From Raphanus sativus (taxonomy: Eukaryota; Streptophyta; Magnoliopsida; Brassicales; Brassicaceae), in the NCBI RefSeq assembly GCF_000801105.2, contig NC_079514.1, positions 8,184,001 through 8,248,000 of the forward strand: DNA of 64,000 bases. Direction: 5' to 3'. The translations under genes were made by a program, and so were the position numbers. Shown one piece after another: positions 10,907-23,337 of this stretch. The notes below the pieces were generated by a model, which did no database searches, was not told where the DNA came from, and saw nothing but the letters and a program-made list of their open reading frames with translations. How positions within the stretch are numbered: the first letter of the stretch is position 1; each line of letters begins with the position of its first letter.

Positions 10907-13900
10907 CTAAGCAGAGACAAATCCTCCTCCCACACTGTTCTTGGGTTGCATCCCCAGGCCGGTACCTTTTGGTTGAGGAATTTGATCGACAAAGAAACAT
11001 GCGGCGATGATGACATAGCACAACACTAGAACAAGTCCCTTCATGTAATGAGATGTTCCATCCTAATAACCATCCCCCAAAAAAGCAGACGATTGTTATA
11101 AAGCAAATTAAAGTAAACCACAAAACTAACTTTTTTTTACCACAAACCACAACAACTAACTAAAAACCTGATAAAAGTGTGTTTTATATTTTAGCTAAGA
11201 TATATTTGAATTAGATGTTATCATATTACCCTAGTATAATATTTGATTGCAAGTGCAAAGGAGAAATGTTTACCTGTAAAGTGAATGCTGTGATGATAAT
11301 TGCCAGGGCTAGACAGCTTGTTTCAAGGATGTTGAAGTTGAGATCCATTTTGATTCCCATGATCCACGCAACGATAACACTCAAAGGGACCTGAGGAAAC
11401 GCACAACATTATTAAACTTGTCTTAGATTTTTGTTATATGGCATGCAACATTTCATTTAATCTTTCATAACCTTACCACAAACAAAGAAATCTGAGTTGC
11501 AGAGCCCAACGCCACCCCTAGAGATATATCCTGCAACAACGTGACCAATTCGTTAAATTGAGATATCAGGTATTGTGGTCTAACCCATTGGAGCTAACAT
11601 TTAAGTAACATTACTATACTTTCAAAAATAACACTTTGTATTTTCTAACAAATATTTTTGCGACAAGCAAATTTTGTTTAAAATGCTAAATACTCTAGTT
11701 TATACTTGAAGAAGTAAACTCCACAATTTATAACGTTGAAAAGCAAAGATTCTCACAAGCTTGTTTTTGAAAGCGAAGATGATGGCTCCAGCATGCTCAG
11801 CCGCATTTCCAACAATGGGAAGCAATATGATGCTTATGAAACTCACTGATAGTCCCCATGAATCAGATGCATCCTGACCATTATTTACAATCTCCATATT
11901 AGTATTTATTTTTGTTTTCTTATAATTAATGTTGATGGAATTTAAAACATATAAACTTAATTAATTACCTCGATCGTGGCCACAACATACTCTGATAGCA
12001 ATGCGATGACGAGTGTCATTCCAGCGAGCCAAGCAAATCCGCTCCAAAATCCTATCACCGGAGTTTCTTCAACAGTCACTTCATCATTATACGCATCATC
12101 CTCATCATCCTGAATTCCATTTACATATAATAATAGTTACATCATTTATTCACGTTCTACTTGATCAGAGAGTAATAACTTATAGTCACCTCTTGTGCTT
12201 CAAACAATTGGCGGTGAGTCCAGAGCTGGAAGATGAGATAAGCAATGTAAGCAATAAGCATAACGATGCTGCTTGTCCTGGACAGGCTAAGCGACATTTT
12301 GTTGATCAGAGAGGTGGATGCTTCTCCGGTCGCTGCATATTTTAGCAGCAATGGGAGCAAATGACATAGCAAACCCATAAGCAGCAAGAAGAAGTTCACA
12401 TCCGCTTGTTTCTGTTACAATGAGAAGAAAGAAACATCACATTAAAAAAATCCAACCAGCTTTGATAATTACTACGAAATATTGTTATATCTAGTTGAAG
12501 TGAAGACAACTTGGGATTTTTTTGAGTATTTTTACTGTATTTCAATGCATTCTTATAGATAATAATATAATTAATTCTGTTAGGTTACACTAAATTTGGA
12601 TTCCGGTTTGGTTATATATACCCGGTCGAACCGCTGGTCGCGGCGGATATTAGCAATTCCACCACAGAAGAGGGAAGAGCCGAGAACCAGGAGAAGGTTT
12701 GAGAGAATTGAACCCAACAGAGAGTATTTCACCACGGCCACTTTGTTATGGGCCAACGCTAGTATCGCTATTATTAGCTCCGTCGCGTTTCCACAAGTGG
12801 CGTTCAACAAACCGCCCACTGCCAAGTATATACATTGAAACATTTAAGCACGTTACTGAGATTACGTTTTACATAATTGATTCCGAGAATAGTTTGACTT
12901 GTATGAACGTGTTACCTGTTGGGCCGGTGTAGAAAGCTAGTTGTCTGCACGGGTAAAGGGAGAACAATCATTATCACGGCACGGGTAAAGGGAGAATGAT
13001 CATATGGTCTATTCTAATCTTTATGTGATATATGGTTGTATACTTTTCTTTCAAACTATATATGGTTGTCACTACAAATTCCATTTTATGATACTTAATT
13101 CTTATTTAATATAGTAAAAACTTTTAACGTATTTTCTTAAAGTAAAATATCACATAACAATCTTTTATTGAAATTACTTTTTATCAAAGAAACATAAATT
13201 AACATCGTTTCAAAATTGCAAGAAACAAAATGTAAAGAAGTGATTTTCACCAACAATAAATTATCAATCAATCATCTCATTTAGTCAACACAACCAAGTT
13301 TCCTTTAGAATTTTAATTAGTTAGATTTAGATACTAAATAAAATATTTAAATTATTCCTTGATATTGACAAAAATTGCAAAAAACCTGAAAGTATAAATT
13401 GTTGCGGGAAGATAAGTACTTACTTTTTTAGCAAAAAAAAAAAAAGATAAGTACTTACTCTGTCAAAAAGCTAACTCGCTCAGCAAGAGGTGTCAGTCCT
13501 ATCAAGCTCAGTCCAAATATCAACGGCTGTCGCACATTTTACAAAAGATGCGTATTTTATAAATAGATAAACTTGTCTTTATCTTTTTTGACGCACCGCA
13601 CAAAATAAAGGTAACGGAATAAATTATGTGGCCATGATACATTAAAATTCTGAGCCACAAAACCAAATAGATTAACCAAATAAAATATTATGTAACCATA
13701 AAATTACTCACGGGGTTTGGACGAACTGTTTAATACTATTTAAAATTACTCAGGGGTTCCAGATATGTAATACTATTTAAAATTAGTCTGTAAAATTAAA
13801 TAAAAACAGGATTGAGGAAATTCATATTATTTTAACTTAGGGAAATTCATTTGGAAACTGAACAATAATTGCCTAATTTCTCTTGAAATTTTTACCAAAA

Positions 13901-14215
13901 TTAAGAGAGAGGAACGAAAGAGGAGCTTACGCGACCGTAGTGGTAATAATCGGCGATAACGGCGAGAGGGATCGCGAGAAACAAGACAGTGAGTTTTGTA
14001 CCAAGAATGACTTCTTGGAGATTAGAGAGAACGTTCTTGAGAGTTTTGCATGGAACCTTCTGAATCAATCGCAGGTCTGACTTCTTCCTTAGCGACGATG
14101 ACGACATGTTGTGTGCCGTTTTCCCATGTCGCAGTTCCCTGCTCAAACCCTTTGGTGTCGCGTTTGCGTTTTCGCTCTCCGTGGAGATACCCCATGGCTC
14201 AGCGATACTACCCAT
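10907..14215 (-). CDS. CAX3: Vacuolar cation/proton exchanger CAX3
   Basis: H+-coupled Ca2+ exchanger of the tonoplast (CaCA superfamily). Ten exons in transcript order: 14215-13931, 13526-13459, 12944-12916, 12818-12622, 12411-12190, 12109-11969, 11873-11757, 11530-11477, 11390-11274, 11062-10907. They sum to 1386 nt (461 aa; Arabidopsis CAX3 is 459). Exon 1 encodes the regulatory N-terminus with the conserved [20 protein letters not shown]. The two ion-binding repeats are present: [18 protein letters not shown] and [15 protein letters not shown]. An acidic loop ([10 protein letters not shown]) lies between the halves. CAX3 rather than CAX1 is favoured by MGSI.EPW at the start and FFVDQIPQP near the end. 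The third exon is only 29 nt. No stops or frameshifts were seen, so the gene appears intact. Confidence 0.94.
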
Positions 14216-16881
14216 GGCTTAATACGTTTTTGAATCTCATGACATCTGGGTGTGTTGAGTCAGGTTCTGAATAAATAGGTGGCGACTTCTACAAGTGTTG
14301 CTCTTGTGATTTAAGTTGGGTCCACGAACGCAACTTCCCGGAAATTTCCTCTTTTCTGTTTTTATAAGTAGGTTTTTGGTTTGTATTGACGAAAATCAAT
14401 TTTATTTTATTTTGGTAGATTTGCAATTAATTAAGTTAAAATACTTATGTGATGTCTAATATCATATGCTATTTTGGGGAATTTTATTTCGAGTCAACTG
14501 CGACATGGGGGTAACTAGCAAAATGGCGTACGATTGTTTTATTTAAGAAAAGTAAGATACTCACAAATACATCATTTTTTTGGTAAAGAAAATAACCAAT
14601 TTAATTGTATTAGATCTCTTTTAAAAAAAGAACAAAGAGACTTTACGTAAAATATAGTAAAACATGATGCCTAAAATATAGAAAAAATATATGCACAGTT
14701 AAAGATATCTTCAAAGCTTTTATACAGTTTTATGTGTTTGTGATGGTTTTACTGTTACAAACATAGGACTCCCTCTATTTTTTATGTAAGTATATTTAGT
14801 CGAATGTACAAAAATTAAAAAAATTATTATTTATTTTTAAAATAGCGTTTGTTATATAAATTATGTATAGTTAAATCAATCATAAATAAATATATATTAT
14901 TTGATTGGTCGCACTATACTCAATAAAAATAAAAAAATTACATAGAATAACTAAAACTATTTATATTTTGAAATAAATATATTTTCTTTAAACTACTTAT
15001 AATATGAAACACAGGGAATATTACTGTTACATTGTGCTTGAACATGTGATTTGGAAACTTGTTGACACGTGTATAAAAATCTTCCATGGTTTTGCTAAGT
15101 TTTTTTGAGGTTTAAGCAATATATTATTTTTTGACAAAACAAAGCAATATATTATTTTATTCTGATACACTAAATTTTAATATTAGCAAATAAAAATATG
15201 CATGTGTTTTAACAGCGTCTAATATGTGTTTTACGTCACTAAAAGATGTTCTCGCATTTTCTCTTTTATTATCATTTTTAACAATAACTAAATTTTAACC
15301 CGCACAACCGGGTAGATATTGGTTTTCATTTTATATACATAAATATTTGGAATGATAGTAAGGTAAAAAAATCAAATGTTTAGAATTAGAATACTAGGAT
15401 TACATAAGAAATCAAATAATTTTTTTTTTGAAAAATTAATTTTTATATTTGAATTTTTCTTGTAATTGCATTTTTAGTATTAATTTAATTTGATAGAATA
15501 ATCTCTTAAATAAATTAAATATATAGTTATATAAACTTAACATTTATCAATAAGCCATGTTCAATTTTTAACAGAATGGATACATATATTTAAATTTAAT
15601 AGATGCCAAAAATATATTCATATTTACTGTTGATATTTAATCTATTAAACTTAAACAAAAAATACAAAAAATTAATTTCGTTCATTTTTCTAACCATCAA
15701 ACTAATTAATGTTTCAAATGATGTACTATATAATTTAAAACATAATTCTTTTTTATAATCTAGTAATATTTGTAATGTTGGTACCACAAAATTTATTTAT
15801 AAAGTAACTAAATTCTGTTATCAGTCCAATAATTTTATAATAAAATGTTGTTAAGATCGTCTATAAAACTATCAAACAACTCTTTATTAAGAAAATAAAT
15901 TAATATCAAACAGTTATACATGAATTAATAAATAATATATAATAATATTTCAAACTTATTTCGAAATTAGTGAATATATTAACATATAATCTTTGAAAAT
16001 TAAGATCTTGTTAAAAAAAATTAAAAAGACTTTTTCAGAATTTTAAAAATATATATTTATACTTAAAATAAAAAGATATCAAAAGATATTATGATTAAAG
16101 TAGTTGAATTTTTTTATATATTATTAGTTTTAATAAAATACATTTAATAAAAATTAAAGAATGATTCAAATTAAAAAAAGATATCATATATAAAAAGTCA
16201 TACTTCTGTTTTAATATATAAGATTCATTGGAAATTCGGACGGAGGTGTTGCCGTATATAATAATAAACTGCATCTCAGATCTCACCGATATGTGCATGT
16301 AGAAATCTTGACAACTTTCCGCTATATGCCTGTGTACATATTCGTTCATGTGGTTACGGTTAAAGGGATCGCGTTTGATCCCTTTTGATTGTTAGCATGT
16401 TATCGGCATATATATTTGTATAATTTGTATAATATATCTTCCATATTCTTTTCAAACAAACGACCATTTACTATAGAGAAATTAGAAAATGTTGTTTTAA
16501 GAGAATTGGTGTATGCTATATAATAATTTGTTCTTAAGTCAGATTAAACTCATTATTAATGGTAGTCATAATTTGTTGTGAATTGACATCATTCGTTAGC
16601 TTAGGATAAGTAAGTTCATGATTTCTTTGATTTGTGACACTAGGATATGTAATGAACTTATAACGATAAAGAGAATATCCATTTTCATAACGGAGACACC
16701 AAAAATTGAGGCCTATAATAGCCAATAACTGCAACGTCTAAATCATACGTCTCCAATCTCTTGTAGTTGTAAATTAGTGGCCATCATACATACCACGATG
16801 GTCACCATCAACGGTTGGTGTTTCAAACTTCAAATTAGAACACCGTGTTGTGTTTTTATGGCCTTCGGTTATAACTTAAAA
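14216..16881. other. AT-rich intergenic DNA upstream of CAX3
   Basis: It should hold the CAX3 promoter near 14216-14500. The rest is very AT-rich with no supported gene. It includes a degenerate Stowaway-like segment (14768-15020). A Helitron-end-like string, taaattttaacccgcacaaccgggt, lies near 15290-15316, but no partner end was found. Confidence 0.5.
14768..15020. mobile_element. Degenerate Stowaway-like MITE
   Basis: The left edge ACTCCCTCTATTTTTTATGTAAG and the right edge ATATGAAACACAGGGAATA are roughly inverted relative to each other. The CTCCCTC start is characteristic of plant Stowaway/Mariner MITEs. The ends are imperfect and no clear TA duplication is seen. Confidence 0.35.
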
Positions 16882-17967
16882 CTAGATTTTGACCCGCCCT
16901 TGAAAAGGGCGGGTATATTTTTTGTTGGAAAATTATTTTACGTAATAAAAATTATGATTTTTGATAAATTATATATTTTAACTTTTTATGAAATTTATCT
17001 TAATTTTATTATATGACTTATTTTTGTTATTTTCAATATGACTAAATTTTAGAAGATTCTAAATAATTCTAACCCGTAATATGATTTTATTTATTTAAAC
17101 CGAAGTTAAACATATTTTACACTGATTTTTTTAATTTAAATAAAATATTTTATATCTTCAACACTCTTGTATTGAAAATTTCATTTGTGCGTTTCATTTT
17201 CTATAATTTTATTAAATTTAGTTTACCAGATTTAATTTTTATTTTAAATGAAACTATTTTTAAGGAGTTGAGATAATTCAGACCCGTATTATGATTTTGT
17301 TGATTTAATCATTTATGATTTTTGATAAATTATATATTTTAACGGTTTTATGAAATTTATCTTAAATTTACTTATATGACTTGTTTTTGTTATTTTCAAT
17401 ATGACTAAATTTTAGAAGACTCTAAATAATTCTAATCCGTAATATGATTTTATTTATTTAAACCGAAGTTAAACTTATTTTACATTGATTTTTTTATTTA
17501 AATAAAATATTTTATATCTTCAACACTCTTGTATTGAAAATTTCATTTGTGTGTTTCAAAACATTTTCTATAGTTTTATTAAATTAAATTTATGTGATTT
17601 AGTTTTTATTTTAAATGAAATTATTTTTTAAGGAGTTGAGATAATTTAGACTCGTATTATGATTTTGTTGATTTAATTATTTGTTATTTCAACTTGATTT
17701 ATTTTGAGGTTTCATTTAATAAATGCTTTCAAATAATTAATAATGTGAAAGATTTTTTTGGAAAGATATGGTGCAAACATTTAGGAAACAAAATATTCAA
17801 AAAAGGCTAAGAACTGAATTATATTAAATACTATTTAATTTTAGTTGCAAAATAATGACTTTTGATTGGTTGCAAATTATGCTGGAAAAAGGTATAAGCA
17901 AATTTTGTAATTACTTAAAAATTTCAGGGACAGATTCATAAACAGTCATCTGCTTTAATAGTATAGA
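16882..17967 (-). mobile_element. Non-autonomous Helitron (H1)
   Basis: Read on the minus strand it begins TCTATACTATTAAA and ends with a GC-rich hairpin (CCCGCCCTT...AAGGGCGGG) followed about 7 bases later by CTAG, the Helitron 3' signature. It sits between A (16881) and T (17968) without target duplication, as Helitrons do. There is no Rep/helicase frame. It contains a roughly 361-bp internal tandem duplication (about 16952-17312 and 17313-17690). Its 5' terminus is repeated once more at 17968-17984, so the true edge may be 17984. Confidence 0.8.
16952..17690. repeat. Two-copy tandem repeat, unit about 361 bp, inside Helitron H1
   Basis: The string TTTTTGATAAATTATATATT occurs in both halves at an offset of 361 bases. 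The downstream segments (TTTTCAATATGACTAAATTT, then AAACCGAAGTTAAAC) follow in the same order and spacing in both. The copies differ by scattered substitutions, so the duplication is not very recent. Confidence 0.8.
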
Positions 17968-17984
17968 TGTTTTAATAGTATAGA

Positions 17985-20273
17985 TTAAGCAACCTGTTTT
18001 AAAAGGTTTCACATATTTCATCAATTCTATGATTTGCATATTAAAAGACATTAGTAAATTTTTTTGGTTGAAATCGTGATCTTTAGATTGCTAAATATAA
18101 GCTTGTATATATATAATAAGTGTATGCCACAAAATTTAGAAGGTCAAAAGATATTCCTTATAATATTCATTTGAAAAATATGGAAGTGTTAGAAAAGTCA
18201 TCTAGTGTATTTGTTTGCATAAGCATAATCATAGCTTTGTGACAAAGACCATTGACACTGAAGCACTGCAATATGGAACATGTGCGATTAAAATGCATAT
18301 CTAATAACAATGAGTTTATCAACAAAAGAGCAAATTGTACATAAAATAAATTCCAAGTTTCAAAGAAAGAAAAATTCTATTTTTTAAGCATGAAATACAT
18401 ACACAGAGAAAGAGAATTACCAGGGAGAATAGAAGGTTCTGGATCAGAATTACCGGGTAATGGCAGAGACTGCAGGTTCTGGACAGTAATGCAATTTTCT
18501 CTGTAAGGGAGTTATCAGACCATTCCCCTTGTTGCATCTCCATGAACTGCGACGCCCCCTTCTCCACGAACTGTGACGCCCCCATCTCAGGCTCTGTTTC
18601 CTTTACCAGGGAGAATAAAAGGTGGAAAAGGACCTCTGCAGAAGTTCTTCTCCTCAAGGCCGTGTCAGATAACAGGTCGAAGCAACAATGTGATGGAAAC
18701 CTTTTCAGGTTTTCAAGACTCAAATTAGATTAAACTGAGCCAAATCCCACACATACAGATAAAATGGTTAACACTTGGTTTCCTTAAAACATTTGAGTCA
18801 AAAAGGTATGCATGCAATACTAACGTTTCATCAACATAACAATTTGGGAAGACAAAGAAACAATTGAATGTGAAGCCATTGTTGAAACATAAAAACCTTA
18901 CACTTTGAGATCTTTAAAGAAGGGTGAAGATACCAATTCACTGAGAATGAAACAGGGTAGTTGAAAGCACACCGGCATAAGTACGAACGAACCCATTACG
19001 CAAGAAGAAACACATCGACTGGAATCAAGAACAAAACCATAAAATGAAACAAATTAGTATTCTTAGCAAAATCAGATCTAGGGTTGTCCAAGCAAAAATT
19101 AATTCGAGGTAAGAAGCATATACCAAGTCGCTGGCTTTCTTAGTATAATCGATCTTCTCCATCTCGATTGGGAGCCTTGATTGATTTGCCTTCTCTCTTA
19201 GCACGAGAATCAGCAGCGGCAATGATACCTTAGAAGAAAAAGGCGAGTGTGGTTGTTTCTCCTTACGCAGGCTTCACCATCTGTCAAACATCTTTCTCAA
19301 ACCCATCGAACTGAAACCCAAATAAATAAATAAATAAAATCACCCACACTGCTTAGCGGATGAGCACAAAAAAATCTCATCAAAAAAATAAAACACACAT
19401 ATGTTGTTAGGGGAAGATCAGAGGAGGGCACGATAAAGAAACCATCAAGCATATTGTTGCTAGAGCCAAAGCCAATTGTAGACATGGATGTCTCGAAAAC
19501 AATTGAATCAAGCTTCATCTTTGAACCATATAAAAGCTTTGAAATCTCACAATTAAAAGGGATATAAAATTTAACTAAATGAATGTTGTTCAGTATTATT
19601 AGGGATTTAGGGTATATTTGTTTGCTTCATGAGATTAATATCTGCGATTTCTTTAAAAAAATATAAAAACATTTAATTAAAAGCATAGTTTAAACATGAT
19701 CCAGTGGCAAAGAGTTGTAAATACTGTTGAAACAGAAGAGTACCTCAAAAAAGGGCCTTCTGTTTTAATAGTATTGATAGGTTTTTAATGTTGTCGTATA
19801 ATATTTCAAATTCGAATAGAACACTATGGTCACTATTCCGAAAAAAATACTTTAACATTAGATGCGGTTTTATCGGAATTGATTAGACTAAACTCAACGA
19901 ACAGCTGAAACTAATCAACTTTTTTTTTTTTTGTAAACTTAATTAACTACAACTTAAAAGACAATATATGTGGGGTTCGGCTCCTAATAGTACAGTACAG
20001 GACCATTCGTACGAGACACATCACACATGTGTCTTTGAGTTGTCTAGTGTTGGCGTCTGCTTCTCATGGTGCCCACTTGAGTCTATATCTTATAAAGTTC
20101 TTGAATTATTGTTACTTTGTAATTCTACTTCTTCTTTGACTTGTAGGATTCTAATACCGACTTGCTTTATTGGGAAGAAGACATAGGAGCTTTGAGAATG
20201 ATTAACTAATCAAGCTTTGAAGTTTTTGTGGTTCTACCGATATTCCATCTATGCTTGCTTAAAAATATACATA
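17985..20273. other. Non-genic region with possible captured gene fragments
   Basis: Between 18319 and 19520 the base composition rises towards coding-like and several short minus-strand frames appear, none recognised. A 24-bp tandem duplication (cca[t/c]gaactg[c/t]gacgccccc) lies at about 18540-18588. At about 19760-19780 the string TTCTGTTTTAATAGTATTGATA matches, on the minus strand, the start of the Helitrons here, followed inward by GAAGGCCCTTTTTTGAGG. This suggests a Helitron carrying gene fragments, but no matching CTAG end with a hairpin was found. Confidence 0.35.
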
Positions 20274-20281
20274 CATACATA

Positions 20282-23200
20282 CAGTGGCGAAGCCAGGAAG
20301 TTTTTTCAAAGGGTGCACCAATAATAAAGTAAGAAATATTAAATAAATTATTAAAATATTAAAAACCAAATATTAAAAACAACATTATTGTGTAAAAAAA
20401 CTAACATTTTATAAAAGCATTCTTCTTTCACTCATGGCTTGAAATCGGATCAACACTTCTTCGTTTGCGACATCATCAAGCAATTCTTTTTCAATAAAAC
20501 AAATGAGATAATCACTTAAAAGATCATCCCCCATTCGATTTCTTAGAGCTGTCTTCACTATCTTCATTGCAGAGAAGCATCTTTCAACACTTGCAGTAGC
20601 AACCGGCAAAGTCAAAACCAACTTCAAAAGCCTATAAACCAAAGGATGTGCAATATGCTTTTGCGTATCTACCATGAGAAGAGAAAGATCTCCAAGACTC
20701 TTCAGATTTTTAAATCGCTGATCATGCCGTACATTGTCGATGAAAATACCAAGTTGTTGCTCAAGAGATAAACAGTCCATAAAACTGAAGTCCTCTGGAT
20801 AGAACTTAGCCAACTTCACCAACTTTGACTTGTCGAATGCCCGAAAAGCACCAATAGGATTTAAGGAAGCCATACAAATAAGCAGCTCAGTGTTTACTTC
20901 AGTAAAACGATCGTTGAATTCCTGAAGTTGCAAATCCAAAGTTGCATTAAAGCAATTAACCTTATAGTGATGCAAATTAGTGATGTTGGTTTTTTTCCTT
21001 GGCCTCCGAGAATCGATAAAACCTTTTTCCATATCGAGCATCTGAGTATCATGTTTCTCACAAAAAGAAGAAACTGTCAACATTAGTGAATCTCATCCAT
21101 CATCTCTTACTCTCTGTAACTCCCGCTTAGTAGATTCTACTAGTGACATAGCATTCAAAATGTCTTGATATTTCCTTTGCAAAACCATCGATAGATTCTC
21201 ACATATTCCCAAAATAAGTAACATCAGATGCATATAGAACACACAATCAAATGTCTGAACATATTTGAGAAGACCATATGCCTGGCATCTCTTAGAATCA
21301 TCTGCGCCATCCTTTTCGATATACTCAAGAACTTTAATAATAGTAGAAAACAACCCAACCAAACGCAACAGCGTTTTATAATGAGAGCCCCACCTTGTAG
21401 TTTCAGGCCTTCGAAAAGAAATTTCTTGATTCTGTCCTTTCCCAGTGTTAATGTCACCACTAGCAATTCCAACATTTATCTTGGCTCGATAATTTTCCCG
21501 GACTTGATCTTTTCGTTTGCAAGAAGCTCCAACCACATTCAATAACATAGAAACCATATCAAAAAAATCAGAAACCTCAAATATCTTTTTCGCAACAGCC
21601 ACTACAACCAACTGAAGTTGATGAGCAAAGCAATGAACATAATATGCAGAGCTGTTTTCTTTAGAAATCAATGATCGCAGGCCATTAAACTCTCCTTTCA
21701 TATTACTAGCTCCGTCATAACCTTGTCCTCTCACTTTTTTCAAGCTCAGACCATACTTAGCAAACAACTGATCAATAGCATGCTTCAAAGATAAAGAAGA
21801 AGTCTCTTTCACATGGACAACTCCAACAAACCTTTCTTTGACTGCTCCTTTCTTATCAACAAATCGAAAAACAACAGCCATCTGTTCTTTGTCAGACACA
21901 TCAGCAGATTCATCTACTAATAGACCAAACACTCCGTTGTCAATTTCTTCAATAACAGATTTCACTACTTCTTCTGCAAAAGCGTTTACAATATCCTTTT
22001 GAATCTCTGAAGAAACCATCTTGTTATTTCCTGGAGCATTCTCCAAAACAACTTTTTTTATAACATCATTGTGATCAGCTGTGTATTTCAGAAGTTCTAA
22101 AAAGTTTCCTTTGTTAGAAGACCCTTCTCCTTCTCTATGACCTCGAAAAGCTAATCCTTGTCGCAATAAGTATCTAGAAACATCAACAGAAGCATTTAAT
22201 CTGATACGATACTCATTTTTCATCGCATTAGTCTTCTTGTACATAGCATGTACTATGGATTGACCTTGATTCATCAAATCATCACACTTCTTGACAGCAT
22301 TATTGTGAGAACTGTTAAGCTCTCCTACATGGAAAGATAACCTATCAGGCTTATGCCAATTCGAGAATCCATCCCTCACAAATCCAGGATACGCATCATC
22401 TCTAAACAAGTAGCAACACAAACAATAAGCCTTTTTCTCCGATACACTATACTCTAGCCAATTACCATACAGACCAAACCAAGCTAGATTAAATCGTCTC
22501 ATTTTACCACCTATGAGTCTCTTTTCAAAGTTATGACCAAGTGGTTGACACGGACCTTTAAGAAGGTATTTGCATCTTACCTCATCGACTTGATTTGCAT
22601 TATAATCCTTGATATTTTTTCTTTTAGCAGGATCCCACGGCAAATCATCAGTATCAGATGGTAAAGTGTTATCAGATGGTGAAACTGATGCTTTTTTGTA
22701 GTACCATTCCATTGATTAAGCTAAAAAACCAAAAACATAACATAAATCAAAACGTTTAGTCTAGCAAAAGTATTATTTATAAAAATTATAAGCATGTAAA
22801 ACTTGCAAACTATCAACTCTAATCAAGAATAAAGGCTCTATCTATGATCTTGGACTTGTACGACTGGAACAAAAAATTCAGATGCTATTTAAATAATTAC
22901 TAATCATAGACATTGACATTGCTGGAACAATTGAACAATTCAAAACATAATTGCACAAATATAAAGAATAGTTAATTAGTTACCAGTTTTGTATGGTATA
23001 CAAGAGAAAATTCTCTCAATTTGATTTGATGATTTGCACTTGCAATTGCACGTTGAAGAAGAAGCTTGAGCGATTAAATTTTGTATTAAGCGTAGACATA
23101 ATTTAGAATAGTTAGGGTTTAACAAAAACTGTAGAGAATATAATTGGGCTTTGGAGTTAATTGTAATCTGTAATGGGCTAAGTTATTTTTTCTTTTTATT

Positions 23201-23329
23201 TTCATTAAGGCTTTGATGCAAGTAAATTTTAGTGGGTGCACAATTATAAATTCATAACAGTTAACACTAATTTTTTAAAAAATTGGGTGTGCACGTGCAC
23301 CCTCACTCCACTGTGTAGCTTCGCCAATG
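20282..23329 (-). mobile_element. 3.0-kb hAT transposon with near-complete transposase
   Basis: The ends CAGTGGCGAAGCCAGG (left) and TGTAGCTTCGCCAATG (right) are imperfect inverted repeats. An 8-base duplication CATACATA flanks it (20274-20281 and 23330-23337), though the target is a CATA microsatellite, so the duplication is weaker evidence than usual. Inside is a minus-strand hAT transposase frame interrupted by one stop codon. It lies in the CAX3-CPK13 interval, where Arabidopsis has no such insertion as far as I recall. Confidence 0.88.
20409..22712 (-). pseudogene. hAT transposase (TTF zinc finger, DUF4371, hAT dimerisation), one nonsense codon
   Basis: A single frame of 768 codons on the minus strand, broken only by a TGA at 21095-21093 and continuing in the same frame to the stop at 20409. 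N-terminal half: a TTF-type zinc finger region with YCLCCYLFRDD and GFSNWHK, then a DUF4371-like catalytic region with DESADVSDKEQ and GQGYDGASNMKG carrying candidate catalytic Asp residues, and the conserved RWGSHYKTLLRL. C-terminal part: the hAT dimerisation domain with LPVATASVERCFSAMK, including the conserved Glu of VER. A TGG-to-TGA change is the simplest cause of the stop, since Trp is common at this place in related proteins. Both termini are intact. Without readthrough this copy would not make a full transposase. Confidence 0.88.
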
Positions 23330-23337
23330 CATACATA

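Noticed and set aside
15289..15316. Helitron 3' end-like hairpin near 15300
   Set aside because: The hairpin is short, CTAG is changed to CTAA, and no matching 5' end was found.
18319..18733. 134-codon minus-strand and 63-codon plus-strand frames as a gene
   Set aside because: No recognised domain, and half of the longer frame is AT-rich hydrophobic sequence. Noted only as possible captured fragments.
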